64,000 nucleotides of DNA from Akebia trifoliata (lineage: Eukaryota; Streptophyta; Magnoliopsida; Ranunculales; Lardizabalaceae). A program made the position numbers and the translations under genes. Within the stretch, counting starts at the first letter, position 1. Each line of letters starts with the position of its first letter. Under the pieces are notes generated by a model. It was not told the origin of the DNA. It saw only the letters and a list, made by a program, of their open reading frames with translations, and made no database searches. Below are positions 1 through 11,751 of the stretch, in pieces. The DNA is taken from positions 43,385,560-43,449,559 of the forward strand of contig CM030711.1 of NCBI GenBank assembly GCA_017979445.1. The letters are read 5' to 3'.

Positions 1-291
1 TGGTGAGGATGATCTCTATGGTGAGGAGATCATCCTCACCAAAAATCAGCTCATTCCAAAACTTCTAACCCCATCAAAATTGATTTACCAAAAATGGACG
101 GTCCACAATTTTTCAACGTGTAAACATGGGGCTAAACATTTCGGAATGGGCTGATTTTTGGGGAGGATGATCTTCTAATCATAGAGATCATCCTCACCAA
201 AAATCAGCTCATTTCAATACTTCTAACCCATGTAGGACAAAAAACGTTTGTTAAAGTGTGTGGTAAAACTTAGGGTGCTGAACATTTCCCG
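1..291 (-). mobile_element. (TA)n-targeted hairpin MITE, type A, cut by window start
   Basis: This is a reverse-oriented near copy of the element at 45473. It has two stem-loop modules built on GATGATCTC...GAGATCATC flanked by CTGATTTTTGG and CCAAAAATCAG, then the type A end (CACACTTTAACAAACG on the complementary strand) finishing in CCC near an AT-rich tract. Confidence 0.75.
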
Positions 292-773
292 TGTCTAATA
301 TATCACGTTGCATGTGAATATACAATATATTTGTGCTGCAGGACGCATAGAAAAAAAAAGGCCTCGTCCTATGTGTGGCATTTCTCTTACATTTAAATAA
401 TTAAAAAAATAACTATTGTTCAAATCCGTATTCAAATAATCCAATGTTATTCGAAAGTTGGATAAAATTTAATATTCAAATTTTGATTAGATATGGATTT
501 GGATATCAAACTTATCATTATGATAAGAGCTGGGATGGATGCACTCGATTGGATACGTGCATGACATGTCAAGGACATAGAACAATAGATCATTTTTATC
601 GGGATGCACAAAAAAATATGTGTTGTTTTGTGTCCTTGCCACACCAGCTGTGTACCCAACCGTGTACCAAGATCACGTGCATTCATTATTATTCATATGA
701 TAATATTTAATTCGAATTTGATTAAAAATAGTATGAATATAATATTATATAATATATTATAGGTTCGAGATTT

Positions 774-971
774 GTTGACTCTTAGGAATGACTCATGAAA
801 AAAACACATGACCCCAACCCTTTAAACAAAATATAATGGTTGAGATTTATGATTATCTAGATAACACAAATCGTAGAGATACTTATCCCAAAGAATAAAT
901 CTCAACCATTGGATTTTGCATAAAGGGTTGGGATCATGTGTTTTTTCCATGAGTCATTCATAGAAGTCAAC
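774..971. mobile_element. Hairpin MITE, unrelated type
   Basis: Inverted arms of about 85 bp: GTTGACTCTTAGGAATGACT at 774 and its complement ending GTCAAC near 970. They include ACACATGACCCCAACCCTTT and its near complement. AT-rich tracts flank both ends. It is non-coding. Confidence 0.65.
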
Positions 972-991
972 GGATATATATATATCTATAT

Positions 992-1291
992 TAGGTTCGG
1001 CCGCCAACGTTAGGGAGCTAACACGTTTGTCCTATGTGACTTAAAAGTTTCGAATTTGACTGATTTTTTGTAAAGATGTTCTCTATGGTGAGATGATCAT
1101 TCTCATAAAAAATCAGTTCAATCTAAAACTTGTAACCCCATAAAAAATAGTTTAGAAATTGTGGACCGTTGATTTCTATAACGATCCCCTCATTAGAGAT
1201 CACCCTCACAAAAAATTAGCCCATTTCGAAACTTCTAACCCATACATTGAAAAAAATATTTGGTTATCTTTAAAATTTCCGAACACCACCC
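992..1291. mobile_element. Hairpin MITE with mismatched ends (chimeric)
   Basis: Two diverged copies of the GATGATC/GATCACC stem-loop module are present. The left terminus resembles type A (ACGTTTGTCCTATGTG) while the right terminus is type C (CATTGAAAAAAATATTTGG ending CACCACCC). It is flanked by (TA)n on both sides. Confidence 0.6.
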
Positions 1292-1298
1292 TATATAT

Positions 1299-1470
1299 GG
1301 GCGTTCAAAGACCCTAAAGAAAGTCAAACATTTTTTCAATGTATGAAGTTAGAGGTTTTGGAATTGACTGATTTTTGGGGAGATGATAACCTCCTCACCA
1401 TTGTGCTAAACATTTTTCAATGTATGGGTCAAAATTTTCAAAATGTTCTGATTTTTTTTATGAGAATATT
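1299..1470 (+). mobile_element. Hairpin MITE, type C left part
   Basis: It starts GGGCGTTCAAAGACCC directly after TATATAT, followed by AAAGTCAAACATTTTTTC and one stem-loop module. The right terminus is eroded. It sits back to back with the copy at 992. Confidence 0.5.
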
Positions 1471-2545
1471 CGAAAAGATAATCAAATTTGAATAGATTTC
1501 AGATGCAAATTAGGATATCAGAAAAATAAAATGGATTCAAATTCAGGTATATATTCTTACAATCGATCCAATTAATATCCATTGACAACCATAACCCTAA
1601 CACCATTTATAAGGGGAGAAATAAAGTAAGAAATTTCTTTAATATTTATTTTCAAAGTCTGTTTATTGCACTTTAACGTGTGAAAGGACATACCTCAACA
1701 AGACCCTATATATATAAAATAAAGGATTATTGTTAAGAGACACATTTGATAAGTTGTAAAATGTTTCAAAAATCATTTTGTAATTAGTGTACTGTATTTG
1801 CCTTCAAATTGATTCAATGGACATGCAGGCAAAATGGATTATTAATACCAAAAAAAAAAAAAATGACAGTTGTGAAAACTTTCCAAAATGTTTTGGAATT
1901 AATTTACCATATCTGTCTTGCTTTAAATTGCACTAAAATTTTCCCATATAAACCATGGCCCACTTCACCTTATTAGCATGAAACATCCAATGGGCTCTAT
2001 GACTTTGTTTATCTATTTCCCTTTATTTGCTACTTTTTGCCTATTTTCAAATTATGTTGCATCATTCTAATCAATCTTGAGGCTGATTGTTGTTCTTGGC
2101 ATTTCCAACGCATTGTGACTTGCATTTATTATTGTATATAATTGTGACAGTAGCCACATGGATAAGTATGGTGGAGTGCTCGTAGTGCCGGACCCACTTT
2201 GCACACTTCATCTCGTTTTCTTCTCTTTTTGACTTCTCATTCCTTCTTACAAAATTTCAAGGCAGATGGCAAAGAGAGGTGACGAAGACAGATGATGCAT
2301 GTAAAGTTGCTTCAGTCACTACTATAACAGAACACTATAATCACCTGCTATGGTTGGAGGGCAAATGATTCTGAGTGATTGGTGGCGTTGGTCAACACCA
2401 TCACTATAATAAAAGCCTTCTCATCACATCCTAAAAAGAGTTTATATTATCATTAGTTGCTATAATCATCACCAATATCTTATAATATTTATTTTCTCTC
2501 ACTAATGAAAATATTTCCTCCACTTGAGATTTTTTATGTAAAATT
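1471..2545. other. Intergenic, no gene seen
   Basis: AT-rich sequence without coding signal, RNA gene or recognisable element. Confidence 0.6.
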
Positions 2546-2549
2546 TGGT

Positions 2550-2700
2550 GTTTAACCCCAAGGATTGGCCTAGTGGCAAGTCGAGCCTTAATAAGCTTCT
2601 CAGGAAGGGTGGGTTAAGTGTTCAAAATCCCACGAAATAATAAATTCTTTAGAGTCACCCTCTAGGGTTCAGTTTGTTTAAGTATGCTCAAAATCAATTA
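2550..2700 (+). mobile_element. tRNA-derived SINE-like sequence
   Basis: GGATTGGCCTAGTGGCAAG resembles a Pol III A box. About 50 bp later GTTCAAAATCCCAC resembles a B box. The 3' limit and target duplication were not resolved. Confidence 0.45.
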
Positions 2701-2839
2701 AGCTCGGTCCAAGGTAATTTGAATTGAACTTGTAAGTTATGTAAGTGGTTTACTTATGTGGTACTTCCAAATAAGATTTTTTTTTTTTTTTTTGGTAAGA
2801 AGTCTAATTTCAAGTTTATATATTTTCTAGCGAAGTGAG

Positions 2840-3110
2840 TAGAGAAAGAGAAAAAATCAAAGAGAGTAGAGGTTGAGAGGTTTGGGAAGATTGAGATCTA
2901 GATGAAAGTGAAGCTAAGTGATAGAGGTGATTTCGTGTATCGATTTGTCACATTTTCTTCATAGTGAAATTGAGCTCCAACACTCATATTTCTATGGACG
3001 TAATCTTTGGGTGAACCATGTAAAATCTAGTATTGTGGGTATTGTGTTCTTATTCTTTTTTTTTTCTTTTTTTTGTGATTGTTTATCTTCTTTACATTTA
3101 CTATTATTAG
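2840..3110 (+). repeat. Possible Copia LTR remnant
   Basis: Sequence TATGGACGTAATCTTTGGGT, followed by GAACCATGTAAA and a T-rich tract, resembles the 3' part of plant Copia LTRs. No partner LTR or PBS was found. Confidence 0.3.
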
Positions 3111-6100
3111 ATGGATTTGTCATTTATTACTATTATCAAATAAGGTCTTGAAAAGTATAATATATAAGGTATTTAGTTAAGAACCAAATAGGTATTTGAT
3201 CAAATTACTAAATAAGCTTCACAAAGGTGTTTACATACACATCCGGTTGACCCTCAACTTGACCAATTGCATGTAGGACTTTCCAAGGGGGTAGTGTACA
3301 TGTGTGACAATGGGATTAGTCTCTCTTGAAAGGAGGGGATACCCATGATAAAAATAAATAAAAATCGTAAAATTTGGTGTGTGCTCTTACTTTCACTTTC
3401 TTAACATCAACTTAAATCTATCTCTATGATAACTATAATAACTGAATTCAAGTCCAATGATCAAAATCCAAAACTATTCAAAATTAAAACGTTATTTCCA
3501 AGGGATTATAGGTATTTTTGTGCTGAAATTCATTGAACACAAGCCTATTGGATATGGATAGGCTTCATGAAATGTGTATGCAACTTTAAGGAGTTACGAG
3601 TGTCCAAAGTATCATGATTAGTACTTTTAATTTGTAAGCCCAGACTAACGGCTAAGATGGGAGGAAAATACATATTTCCTAGAGATCAATACATATTTTC
3701 TCGAGATCCTTTTAATTTGTATATCCCTAGGGAATAACCTCCGATCTCAGCAATTTTGTGTTTGATGGAGAGTCTCAATTATGATTTGAGACTCATATAG
3801 TTTCCTTTGATCATTTTCAACCTAAACCACGATTAAGACTCTCCATTAAACGGACACTTCAGATAAAAGGAAAATAAATATAAATATAGAGTTCCTAGAT
3901 TGCATGCTATTGGGTATCCCTAGGATAGTTCTGCCATCTCAACCATTCATTTGATGGAGAGCCATAATTGTCATTTAATCATTTAAGCTTAACTTCAATC
4001 AATTGTTTTCATTCTTCCCTTAAACCTTTGAGGAAACCCCTAGAAATTTTTTTTTTTTTTTTTTTTTTAAACTTAAAAACTCCATTGTTTTTTACCTCCC
4101 TAAAAGTCAGTGATTAAGGATTTTTTTTTACACAGGTTGAAGACAAGTGCCTTCAGGTTAATTTCTAAAGGACTACCAAAGAAGACTGAGTTCAAGGGAC
4201 TATGTTATTGTTTTGAAAAATAGGCCGGTATTTCAATTATTCTCCAAAACATGGAGGGCTTTCTTTGGTATTAGATTAATTAACACTAATGTTGGAGTGA
4301 CACAAATGATGTGGTTGTGCGCACATAACCGTAGATGCTTTTTACTTGTATCTTGTGAAAAAGCATCTACGGTTATGTACACACCACCATGTCATTGTAT
4401 CACCCCAACGTCCCCCTTTTGTGTCGCCCTAGTGCAACTCTTATATTAATGGAGGTGTAATAAATAGAAGTGTGGGTTCCAATAGAAGTTCTCAAAGAAT
4501 CGGGATTCCAAAATAATGATTTTTTCAACATAAAATAAAAATATTAAATCTTTATTACCTTTTTCATTTCACTACTATCATATGTTACATGGTTAGTCGC
4601 CATTGAAATATACATCGTGGGGGACATTTCAATGTTCAGCATTATCCTTATTGCAATGATCATCATATTTTACTAATTGGGTGTGATAAGTAAAAGTTAG
4701 GATGCTAATAGAAATTCCCAAAATATTAGGGTGATTTGGACCTATACCTCCAAGTTTTGATGAATATTTTAGATGACTCGTGTTTTCAAACTGAAGACAT
4801 TCCTCTTGACCTTGGTCTTCTGTGATAAAATAACATAAAATGACTCAAAGGCCCTTGTCTTCAACCTATTTCTAAAAAGACTTGATATTTTTTTCATCAA
4901 AACCAATCATCTTTTACTTCTTGTAAAAATCTCTTTAAATTTAAGACCCTTTTCTATTGAAACTTCAAACCTCAACGGAAGATAGGATTTTTAAGTAGTA
5001 GAAAATAATTGAATTTTGATTAGAAAAATCTTTGATTTTTTTTATTCAAACGGTTAAGATATGAAAGAAAATAATGGATTGAAGATAAATCTAAATAAAT
5101 TGAAATCAATTTACTATAGAGGTTAAAGTTGGATGATGACGGATATTGGCAAGAAATATCAAGATAGAATTTTTGGGAATTAGATAAAAACTAGGTTGAA
5201 AATGATGGATTGAACATAAGGTTGGATATTTTAAAAATAATATACCATAGAGATTGAAGAGTTTGAAGATGATTAGTTTTGGGCAAGAAAAAGCAAGACT
5301 GTTCGGCAATAACTTGAAGACGAGAGTATTTTAGATATTTTGCAATACATCATTTTCTATTAGTCTTTTTTATTGGTAACTCAGATAAAAGGGGGTATTT
5401 CGCCACTTTGGAAACACTGAGCTGTATCTCAAATATTAATGGTTGTAATTTAATTGAAGGCACCTCTAATTTTATTCATTTTAAATGACACATGGCTATT
5501 TTATATTTAATTAACGATTTTACGGTCATGTTCACCACTTTTTTTTTTTATATTGTTGAACTCACTGCTTTTTCATTTAGTATCAAGTTCACAATTTTTA
5601 TCGTCGAACTCACCAGTCACCACCATTTACTGTTGAACTCAACACTTTTTATTTATTGCGAGTTCACCCCTTTTAAAATAAAAAATGGTGAACTCGAAAT
5701 TGGTAAAACCCATCTATTTTCAATTTTTGAGTTTTTTAGACTAAAATACATGGAAAGATCGATTGATGAAGTCTCAAAAACACGATTAAGATACCAAAAT
5801 TCTTTTTTTTTTTCAAATGAAAACGATGAGTTTGAATGATGAGGGCATTTAATCGTAAGAAATGTGAGAGATGACATTATGTGAAAAATGAAAATTTTGA
5901 TAAGAAAATTTGATGGGCCCAAGCCCACAAATTTTAGAAAATGAATTTTGACAGCCTATGACCGTTGAAATTTTTTATGATCCCCAATTGAATCGCTTAG
6001 AGCCATCAAATTTCTCACATCCTCCATTAATTTAACGGTTTTGGTACGTAAAAAAAAAAATTGACAATGAAAATTTTAATGCCTTGGTCTGCAAATTTTA

Positions 6101-6290
6101 TGAAATTTGAGGGCCTTGGGTTGCTAAATATAGGTTTTTCACGTTCTGTGAGGTCCAAGGATTTTTAAGAAATTTTAAAAAAAAATTATTAAATGAACTA
6201 TTAATAGACCATCCAAAACTTAGGGACTATTTAGAGAAAAGTCCCTCTGTCAGGATCCTTCATGTAATTTTTTCAAAATTTTCCATTTTA
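3111..6290. other. Intergenic, no gene seen apart from the 4288 hairpin
   Basis: AT-rich with long T runs (for example 4050-4068). Open frames here have no recognisable protein features. Confidence 0.6.
4288..4411. repeat. Strong inverted repeat / small MITE
   Basis: Perfect 21-bp arms (ACATAACCGTAGATGCTTTTT at 4323-4343, complement at 4358-4378, described here by position) surround a 14-nt loop. The pairing extends outwards imperfectly to GTTGGAGTGACAC and its complement GTATCACCCCAAC. It is not associated with a gene. Confidence 0.6.
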
Positions 6291-6530
6291 GTGGGCGAAC
6301 ACAAGGAAAATTTTCCCATCTTATACATTCATTTGATTGAAAGCATAACTGTTAATCCTTACCTTTCTTTCTTTCTCTCTCAACCTATTCTTTCTCTCCC
6401 CACTTGCACAATTAAGTTAATTTGTTCTCTCCCTCTCTCTAATACTTGTGGTTTAATTTTAGGGCAGTTAATGATTGGTTTGCATCGAATCAATAAGAAT
6501 TGGATTGGATAAAAAAATTCATCCGATGCC

Positions 6531-7270
6531 TAGGTTGTCAATGGGTCAGATTAGACCCAAAATTCGATCCAATAACTTTGGATTTAGATTGATGACTTTG
6601 ATTTTGATAAGGTTCTAACCTGATGTCTTATTGGATCAGATCTGGATTGGCCATGTCTCGATCCAATTAAATATTAGGAATTATATTATATATTCATTTA
6701 AATATATGAAGTTTATTTACATTTTGTACATCAAGTTAGCTTTGGTCCGATCTGGACCAGATCTAATTGTTATTGAATAAAAATATTGACATCCGATAAA
6801 ACCCAATTCATTAAGAGTCTGATCTGATACTTATCCGAACCTAAATCTTATCAGATTGGATCTGGATCGACCTTATGAATAAATAAATAAAAAAGAAACA
6901 ACTTTACTGATAATTACAAACTTTTTGTCTGGTTTAAAGAGTCCTATGAATATTAGGGTATGGGATCAATGATCAGTTTCTATATGTTGGAATACGAACA
7001 GAAGAGGATAGGCTCGTTACATTAATAATAATAATAATAATAAGTGAATATTTCGTAAGCACATTAGTCCAATTTGATATATAAATGTAGATGTCCATCA
7101 TATGCCTAAATATAATATATTATCTACATTATATATCCTGATATGCTATCATCCCTCCTTGATTGATCCAAAATACCCGATGGATTAATGAACCCAAATC
7201 GTGGAAACCCTATTTTATGATATTAGAATGGATCCAATTTTGGATCTGCTTTGATCCATTGACAACCCTA
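6531..7270. mobile_element. Probable hAT-like element upstream of the trihelix gene
   Basis: Left end TAGGTTGTCAATGGGTCAGA (6531) and right end TCCATTGACAACCCTA (to 7270) form inverted termini. The interior repeats GATCCAATC and GGATCTGGATC motifs like those in the element at 51223. No 8-bp duplication was found (flanks differ), so one end may be lost or eroded. A (TAA)n run is at about 7021-7042. Confidence 0.55.
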
Positions 7271-7643
7271 GTGGTTTTCGTGTGTGTCTCTCTCTCCATG
7301 AACTTCTATTCAATCCACAACATAAAGATTAAAGATAAGAGTCAAGATACTCTGAGTACCCCTCGTGGCATATTCAATCCACTACTTGATGTGACAAATT
7401 CGGGAATCATGGATCTATGTTCCTCAGGAAACATATTTTTCTCGAGATACACTTTTTATGGGGGACGTGCAGCCATGTTGTCAAGGAGTGCAGATCTGTT
7501 CTTCCCAAACTTGTCACATCAAGGTAGTCGGTTGAGTTTGCCACAACGTATAGTAAGATTATCACGATTCGATAAGATAACCCAACCAAAAAAAACAAAA
7601 ACTCCAAATAAAGCAACCGAAGTAAGTTTTATATGATTAAGGC

Positions 7644-7833
7644 ATTTGACAAAGATATCACCTTGGTTGGCCACTTACACAAGCTTGTTCTCTCCCTCTC
7701 TAATGCTAGTGGTTTTCTTTTCAACCATCTCTCTCTCGCATTTGACAAAGATATCACCTTGGTTGGCCACTTAAACAAGCTTGTTCTCTCCCTATCTATT
7801 GCTAGTGGTTTTCTTTTCAACCATCTCTCTCTC
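7644..7833 (+). repeat. 95-bp tandem duplication in the trihelix 5' region
   Basis: Two head-to-tail copies, 7644-7738 and 7739-7833, differ at only a few bases (for example CACTTACACAAGC versus CACTTAAACAAGC). A diverged partial relative (TTGTTCTCTCCCTCTCT...TGTGGTTT) occurs at about 6420-6455. It ends in a (CT)n run about 70 bp before the trihelix ATG, so it is probably in the promoter or 5' UTR. Confidence 0.85.
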
Positions 7834-7915
7834 TCTCTCTCTCCTTTTAATCTTCATAAACTTCTATTGAATCAATCCATGTTAAGTTCAAACAGGTAGG
7901 AAATAGAATGGAGAG

Positions 7916-9628
7916 ATGAACCAAGAAGAACTTAACCAAAACAGCCAATCTCTTCCTAACAATAACATGGAAGAGTCTTTGAGGAAACCACTTATCTCCA
8001 GTGGTGGTGGTGGCGGTCGCTTAAAAAGAGATGAATGGAGTGAAGGTGCAGTTTCTAGCCTTCTCGATGCCTATGAATCCAAATGGGTACTTCGGAATCG
8101 AGCCAAGCTCAAGGGCCATGATTGGGAAGATGTCGCACGCTTTGTATCTTCGCGCGCTAACTCTACCAAGTCACCCAAGACACAAACACAATGCAAGAAC
8201 AAAATTGAATCGATGAAGAAACGGTATAGATCAGAGTCTGTTGCAGTGGAAACTTCATCATGGCCGCTCTTTCAACGACTTGATCTCTTGCTCCGTTGTA
8301 GGACTAATCCTCCAACAACTCCTACTAGTAACTCTCCTCTTGTGCTACTTGATCAATTACCACCACCACCACCCTCATCATCACCACCAGCTCCTCCGCC
8401 ACCTATTACCATTGCTACCCACCAAAATTCACATGAATCAAATGGTGTTGAACGTTTGGCCAAGGTTTGTGATTAATATTGCAACTTAGTCGTTTAATTT
8501 TTTACGTCCATCATACACTGTTGTTTATTTATTATTATTTGTTTCATTGTCTTCATGTATCACCCACTTGATTTAGGCCTAGAGTTATGTATATATATGT
8601 GAGTTCATTTTAGATCTTATATTTTCTTTAGGATATATTATATAGCAACACCAGCATTTCTTATCACACAAAATAATGAAATTAAATGTAATGTTTGTGT
8701 GGTGCTGATAACCATTTTATTTTTTTTAAAGACCATTCCCATTCCCTTTTTTTTTTCTTCTTGGAATTGAAGAAGCTTAGGTTTGGGTTTTTTTGGTGAC
8801 CCAGGGGAATCATCCTCACATTGGTGAGGCTATAACTACCTGGGGAAATTGGTTGATAATATGAGGAAGAAAGTGATAAATTTGGGTTCCAACTCAAAAC
8901 CAATTGGTAATGAGTGGAGAGGCCCAAGAGTTTATTAGGAGAGAAACAAGGCAATTTGTGTCCAATGTGGGACTAAACTCAACAGAAAGTGATAGTTTGG
9001 ATTTTTTTTTTTCCTTTAATTCTTATTTGGTGTGTAATTAATATAATTTTATTTCATTATTTAGTGTATTATAAAAATATAAAAATTTTGGTTTGGCAAT
9101 ATAAGCATTCAAATTTCATCATACCTTCCAAAGTTATCAGCTAGAAGTCTTGGAGAAGGCTGGGTCAACTCAGTTTTGGGGTATTGGCTGTAATGTTCAC
9201 TGATTCATACTCTTTCATTTTAACAGGAAGAGGGCATGGGAGCGAAAACTTCGGAGGGAGGATCAGACAAGATGTCCATGGAAATGGATAGTGGTATACC
9301 TGTCTCTGATACCATGAAAGAAAAATTGAAGATGAAGAAAATAAAGGTAGAAAAGAAGAACAAAACAAAGAATAAACGGCGAAGGAAGGAAGGTTGGGAG
9401 GTAGTGGAAGGCATTCGGTGGTTAGAGGAGGTAGTGGTGAGGTCTGATCAAGCGAGAATGGAGACGATGAGAGAAGTAGAGAGCATGAGAGTGGAAGCAG
9501 AAGCCAAAAGAGGAGAGATGGATCTTAAAAGAACTGAGATCATTGCCACAACACAATTACAAATTGCTCAAATACTTGCAGGCAATAGTATTGGCATTGA
9601 TCCTTCTTTGACAATTGGAAGAAATTGA
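7916..9628 (+). CDS. Trihelix transcription factor (SIP1/ASIL-type), two exons
   Basis: Exons 7916-8464 and 9227-9628 join in phase 0 (AAG|GTTTGT donor, TTTTAACAG acceptor) and give 316 aa. Residues 38-127 form a trihelix (GT-factor, Myb/SANT-like) DNA-binding domain with its three expected tryptophans (W41, W70, W116) and the motifs KLKGHDWEDVA and TQCKNKIESMKKRYR. A proline-rich stretch (about 149-163) follows. Exon 2 holds a lysine/arginine-rich nuclear localisation-like patch (KNKRRRK) and a long charged alpha-helical segment rich in Glu, Arg and Met, probably the coiled-coil dimerisation region of this clade. Family members are nuclear and bind GT-type promoter elements, and ASIL proteins repress seed-maturation genes; the target here is unknown. 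An in-frame ATG at residue 18 is an alternative start. Assignment to the SIP1/ASIL clade is from sequence recall, so the precise orthologue is left open. Confidence 0.9.
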
Positions 9629-9814
9629 AGATATTATATAATGGTAGCTAATTTGATTATTATTATTATTATTATATGTTAAATGTGGTACAAATTTGAA
9701 GAGAATTTATGTAGAAGGAATTATATCTAATTTCTAGCTTGACTACTGCTTCAAATTTGATAGTAACTAAAATGCATCGAAGTGGATGCAATAGAATGAA
9801 AGGGTGGGGGATAA

Positions 9815-10074
9815 CAAGTATGATCATATCAGCACTAATGCACCACATCCTATCAAAAGTTCACAGTTAAATATGTTTGGACGAGCACAATATTAGGATG
9901 GGTGATCTCCTGGGAAGTTCTCATGTTGCACCCCTCCTACTTTAAAGTTTGTGTGATGTGCAAGCTCTACCCATGCCCAGGGAATGAGATCCACACACCT
10001 TGGCCCAACCTCTGGCTCTTTTGATCCCACTAATGTACGTTGGGATACTCCTATCATTGCAAAAAAAAAAAAAA
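9815..10074 (+). mobile_element. 5S rRNA-derived retroposon with poly-A tail
   Basis: 9815-9936 aligns along its length with plant 5S rRNA (ATCATATCAGCACTAATGCA, CAGTTAAATATGTTTGGACG, GATGGGTGATCTCCTGGGAA, GTTGCACCCCTCC), with some twenty substitutions, including changes in the internal promoter. A 124-bp unrelated body and a 14-A tail (10061-10074) follow. It is either a 5S-headed SINE-like retroposon or a piece of a Cassandra-type TRIM, whose LTRs carry 5S sequence. It is not a functional 5S gene. Confidence 0.75.
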
Positions 10075-11096
10075 GTTGAGGGACAATAACATATGAAGTT
10101 AATTGATGCTTTGTTGGGTAATAAGGATAGTTTTAAAACTTGTTAAGTTGACTCGGCTTGGTTGAATTTCGAGGAGATGCGGCCTCCTAACTCAGTAGAG
10201 CCAAATATTTGAGTCAACTAGTCATCTCCGTTGGGTCAGCTCCAAAATACATTGAATCAGGTCAAAAACTCAACTTTGTGGAGAACTAAAAATAATTTTT
10301 TTATTTTAAAATAATAAATACTATTTTCAAATATTTATAAATTTATTCGACTCAGCTGAGTAAATTCGCAAGTTTTCAACTTGACTCGACTCGTTAGACT
10401 TTCTAACACAAATAGAGTTTTCGAGTTTCAAAACTATGGCAATAACTAAAGGAGCAACACAATTGAGTTATGATTTTAAATCTTAGTCTGACTTCTAGTA
10501 TCATTCACGAAAAAAAATAACACATGGTGCACCTCATGTGATCACGGTTCACTAGTTGATTGGGGAACAATAAAAGTCCACTAAAAAACAAAAGCCCAAC
10601 TCTTTCTACTCATTTATCAATATAAGCCCATTAGGCTAGTTAAGTTCAGCCGATTAAGAAGAACATATAATTAAATTAGAATTCTAATTTACAAAAATAC
10701 ATTAAAGAACTGCAATCTAAGTAGTGACTTTAAACTGGGCTTGGAACCCAATTTCTAATAATTAAACTAAATGATTATTTAAGGCTGAAGCCCATGGAAG
10801 CTTTTGGGTGGCTTTTTGGACTTTGATATGGGCGGGCTTAAGTTGCACGTCAAGAGTTTTGGACAAAGAAACTTGCACATCAAGATTTTTTACAGATTAC
10901 TGCGCATCAAGATTTTTTTTTTTTTTCCTCTATATAAACGTGAGGGGTCTCACATCAAGATTTTAATTTTAATTATTTAAGTTTGTCTTTGAATGATTTT
11001 TTCATTGATTTCTAACATGTATGGGAAGATATTAAATCTTTTGAGAAAGATATCCCTAGATCTCAACTGACTTAAAATTCTTGTTAGGAAATTTTA
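10075..11096. other. Intergenic repeat-derived sequence
   Basis: 10130-10440 is rich in GACTCG/CGAGTC words typical of a common plant dispersed repeat. 10848-10975 repeats GCACATCAAGATTTT about four times. No gene. Confidence 0.45.
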
Positions 11097-11751
11097 AGGT
11101 ATGTTTGATGATTGCACATGAAAAATAGGGTGGAAAATTAATTTTCATGGAAAATGACATTTTTCAAGTGTTTGATTGTATATGGAAATGGAAATTCATT
11201 TTCCACCCCAATCAAAAAGTCGACCAAAACATGAATTTCACTTTTCTACCCAGTGGGATAGTGAAATCCACCCATATTTTCCATTATCAATTATTCCCCA
11301 CTCATATCTTCTTCTTCCCTATCACCACCACTATAACCATCATCACACTAACCTCACCGTCATCACCATCGCCATCGCAGTCATCACCATCTCTGGTCAC
11401 ATTCATTCTCTCTCTCTCTCTCTCTCCCCTTCTTCTTCTTCTTCTCCTTCTCCATCCCTCACCTCCGCCACCACCACCACGTTCTCCCCTCTTCTTCCTC
11501 ACTTACCTCCGTCGCCACCACCACATCCTCCCCGCTTTCTCTTCCTCCCCCCCTCTTCTCATCTTATTTCTCCTCCTCCTCCTCCTCTCTTTCTTCTTCT
11601 TTTTTTTTCTCATATATTTTTCCCATGATTTTATTCAAGTAAATCAAGCAATGGAATTTTATTTTCCAACCCTACCCATTTTCCACAATTATTTTTCCAT
11701 GGATTTCAAATTCATAAAAAGTCACTTTTCATGCAATCAAACATACCTAGT
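11097..11751. mobile_element. MITE-like inverted repeat with pyrimidine-rich core
   Basis: AGGTATGTTTGATGATTGCA at 11097 and the complement of the sequence ending CATACCT at 11751 (AGGTATGTTTGATTGCATG) are inverted ends, continuing into GGAAAAT-rich arms. The centre (11320-11620) is low-complexity TCATCACCA/CTTCTTCTCC sequence, so open frames there are compositional. Confidence 0.55.

Noticed and set aside
7163..7636. 157-aa open frame upstream of the trihelix gene
   Set aside because: It overlaps the hAT-like terminus and has no protein-family features; probably chance.
9815..9936. Functional 5S rRNA gene
   Set aside because: Too many substitutions including the internal control region, no array context and no T-run terminator directly after it.
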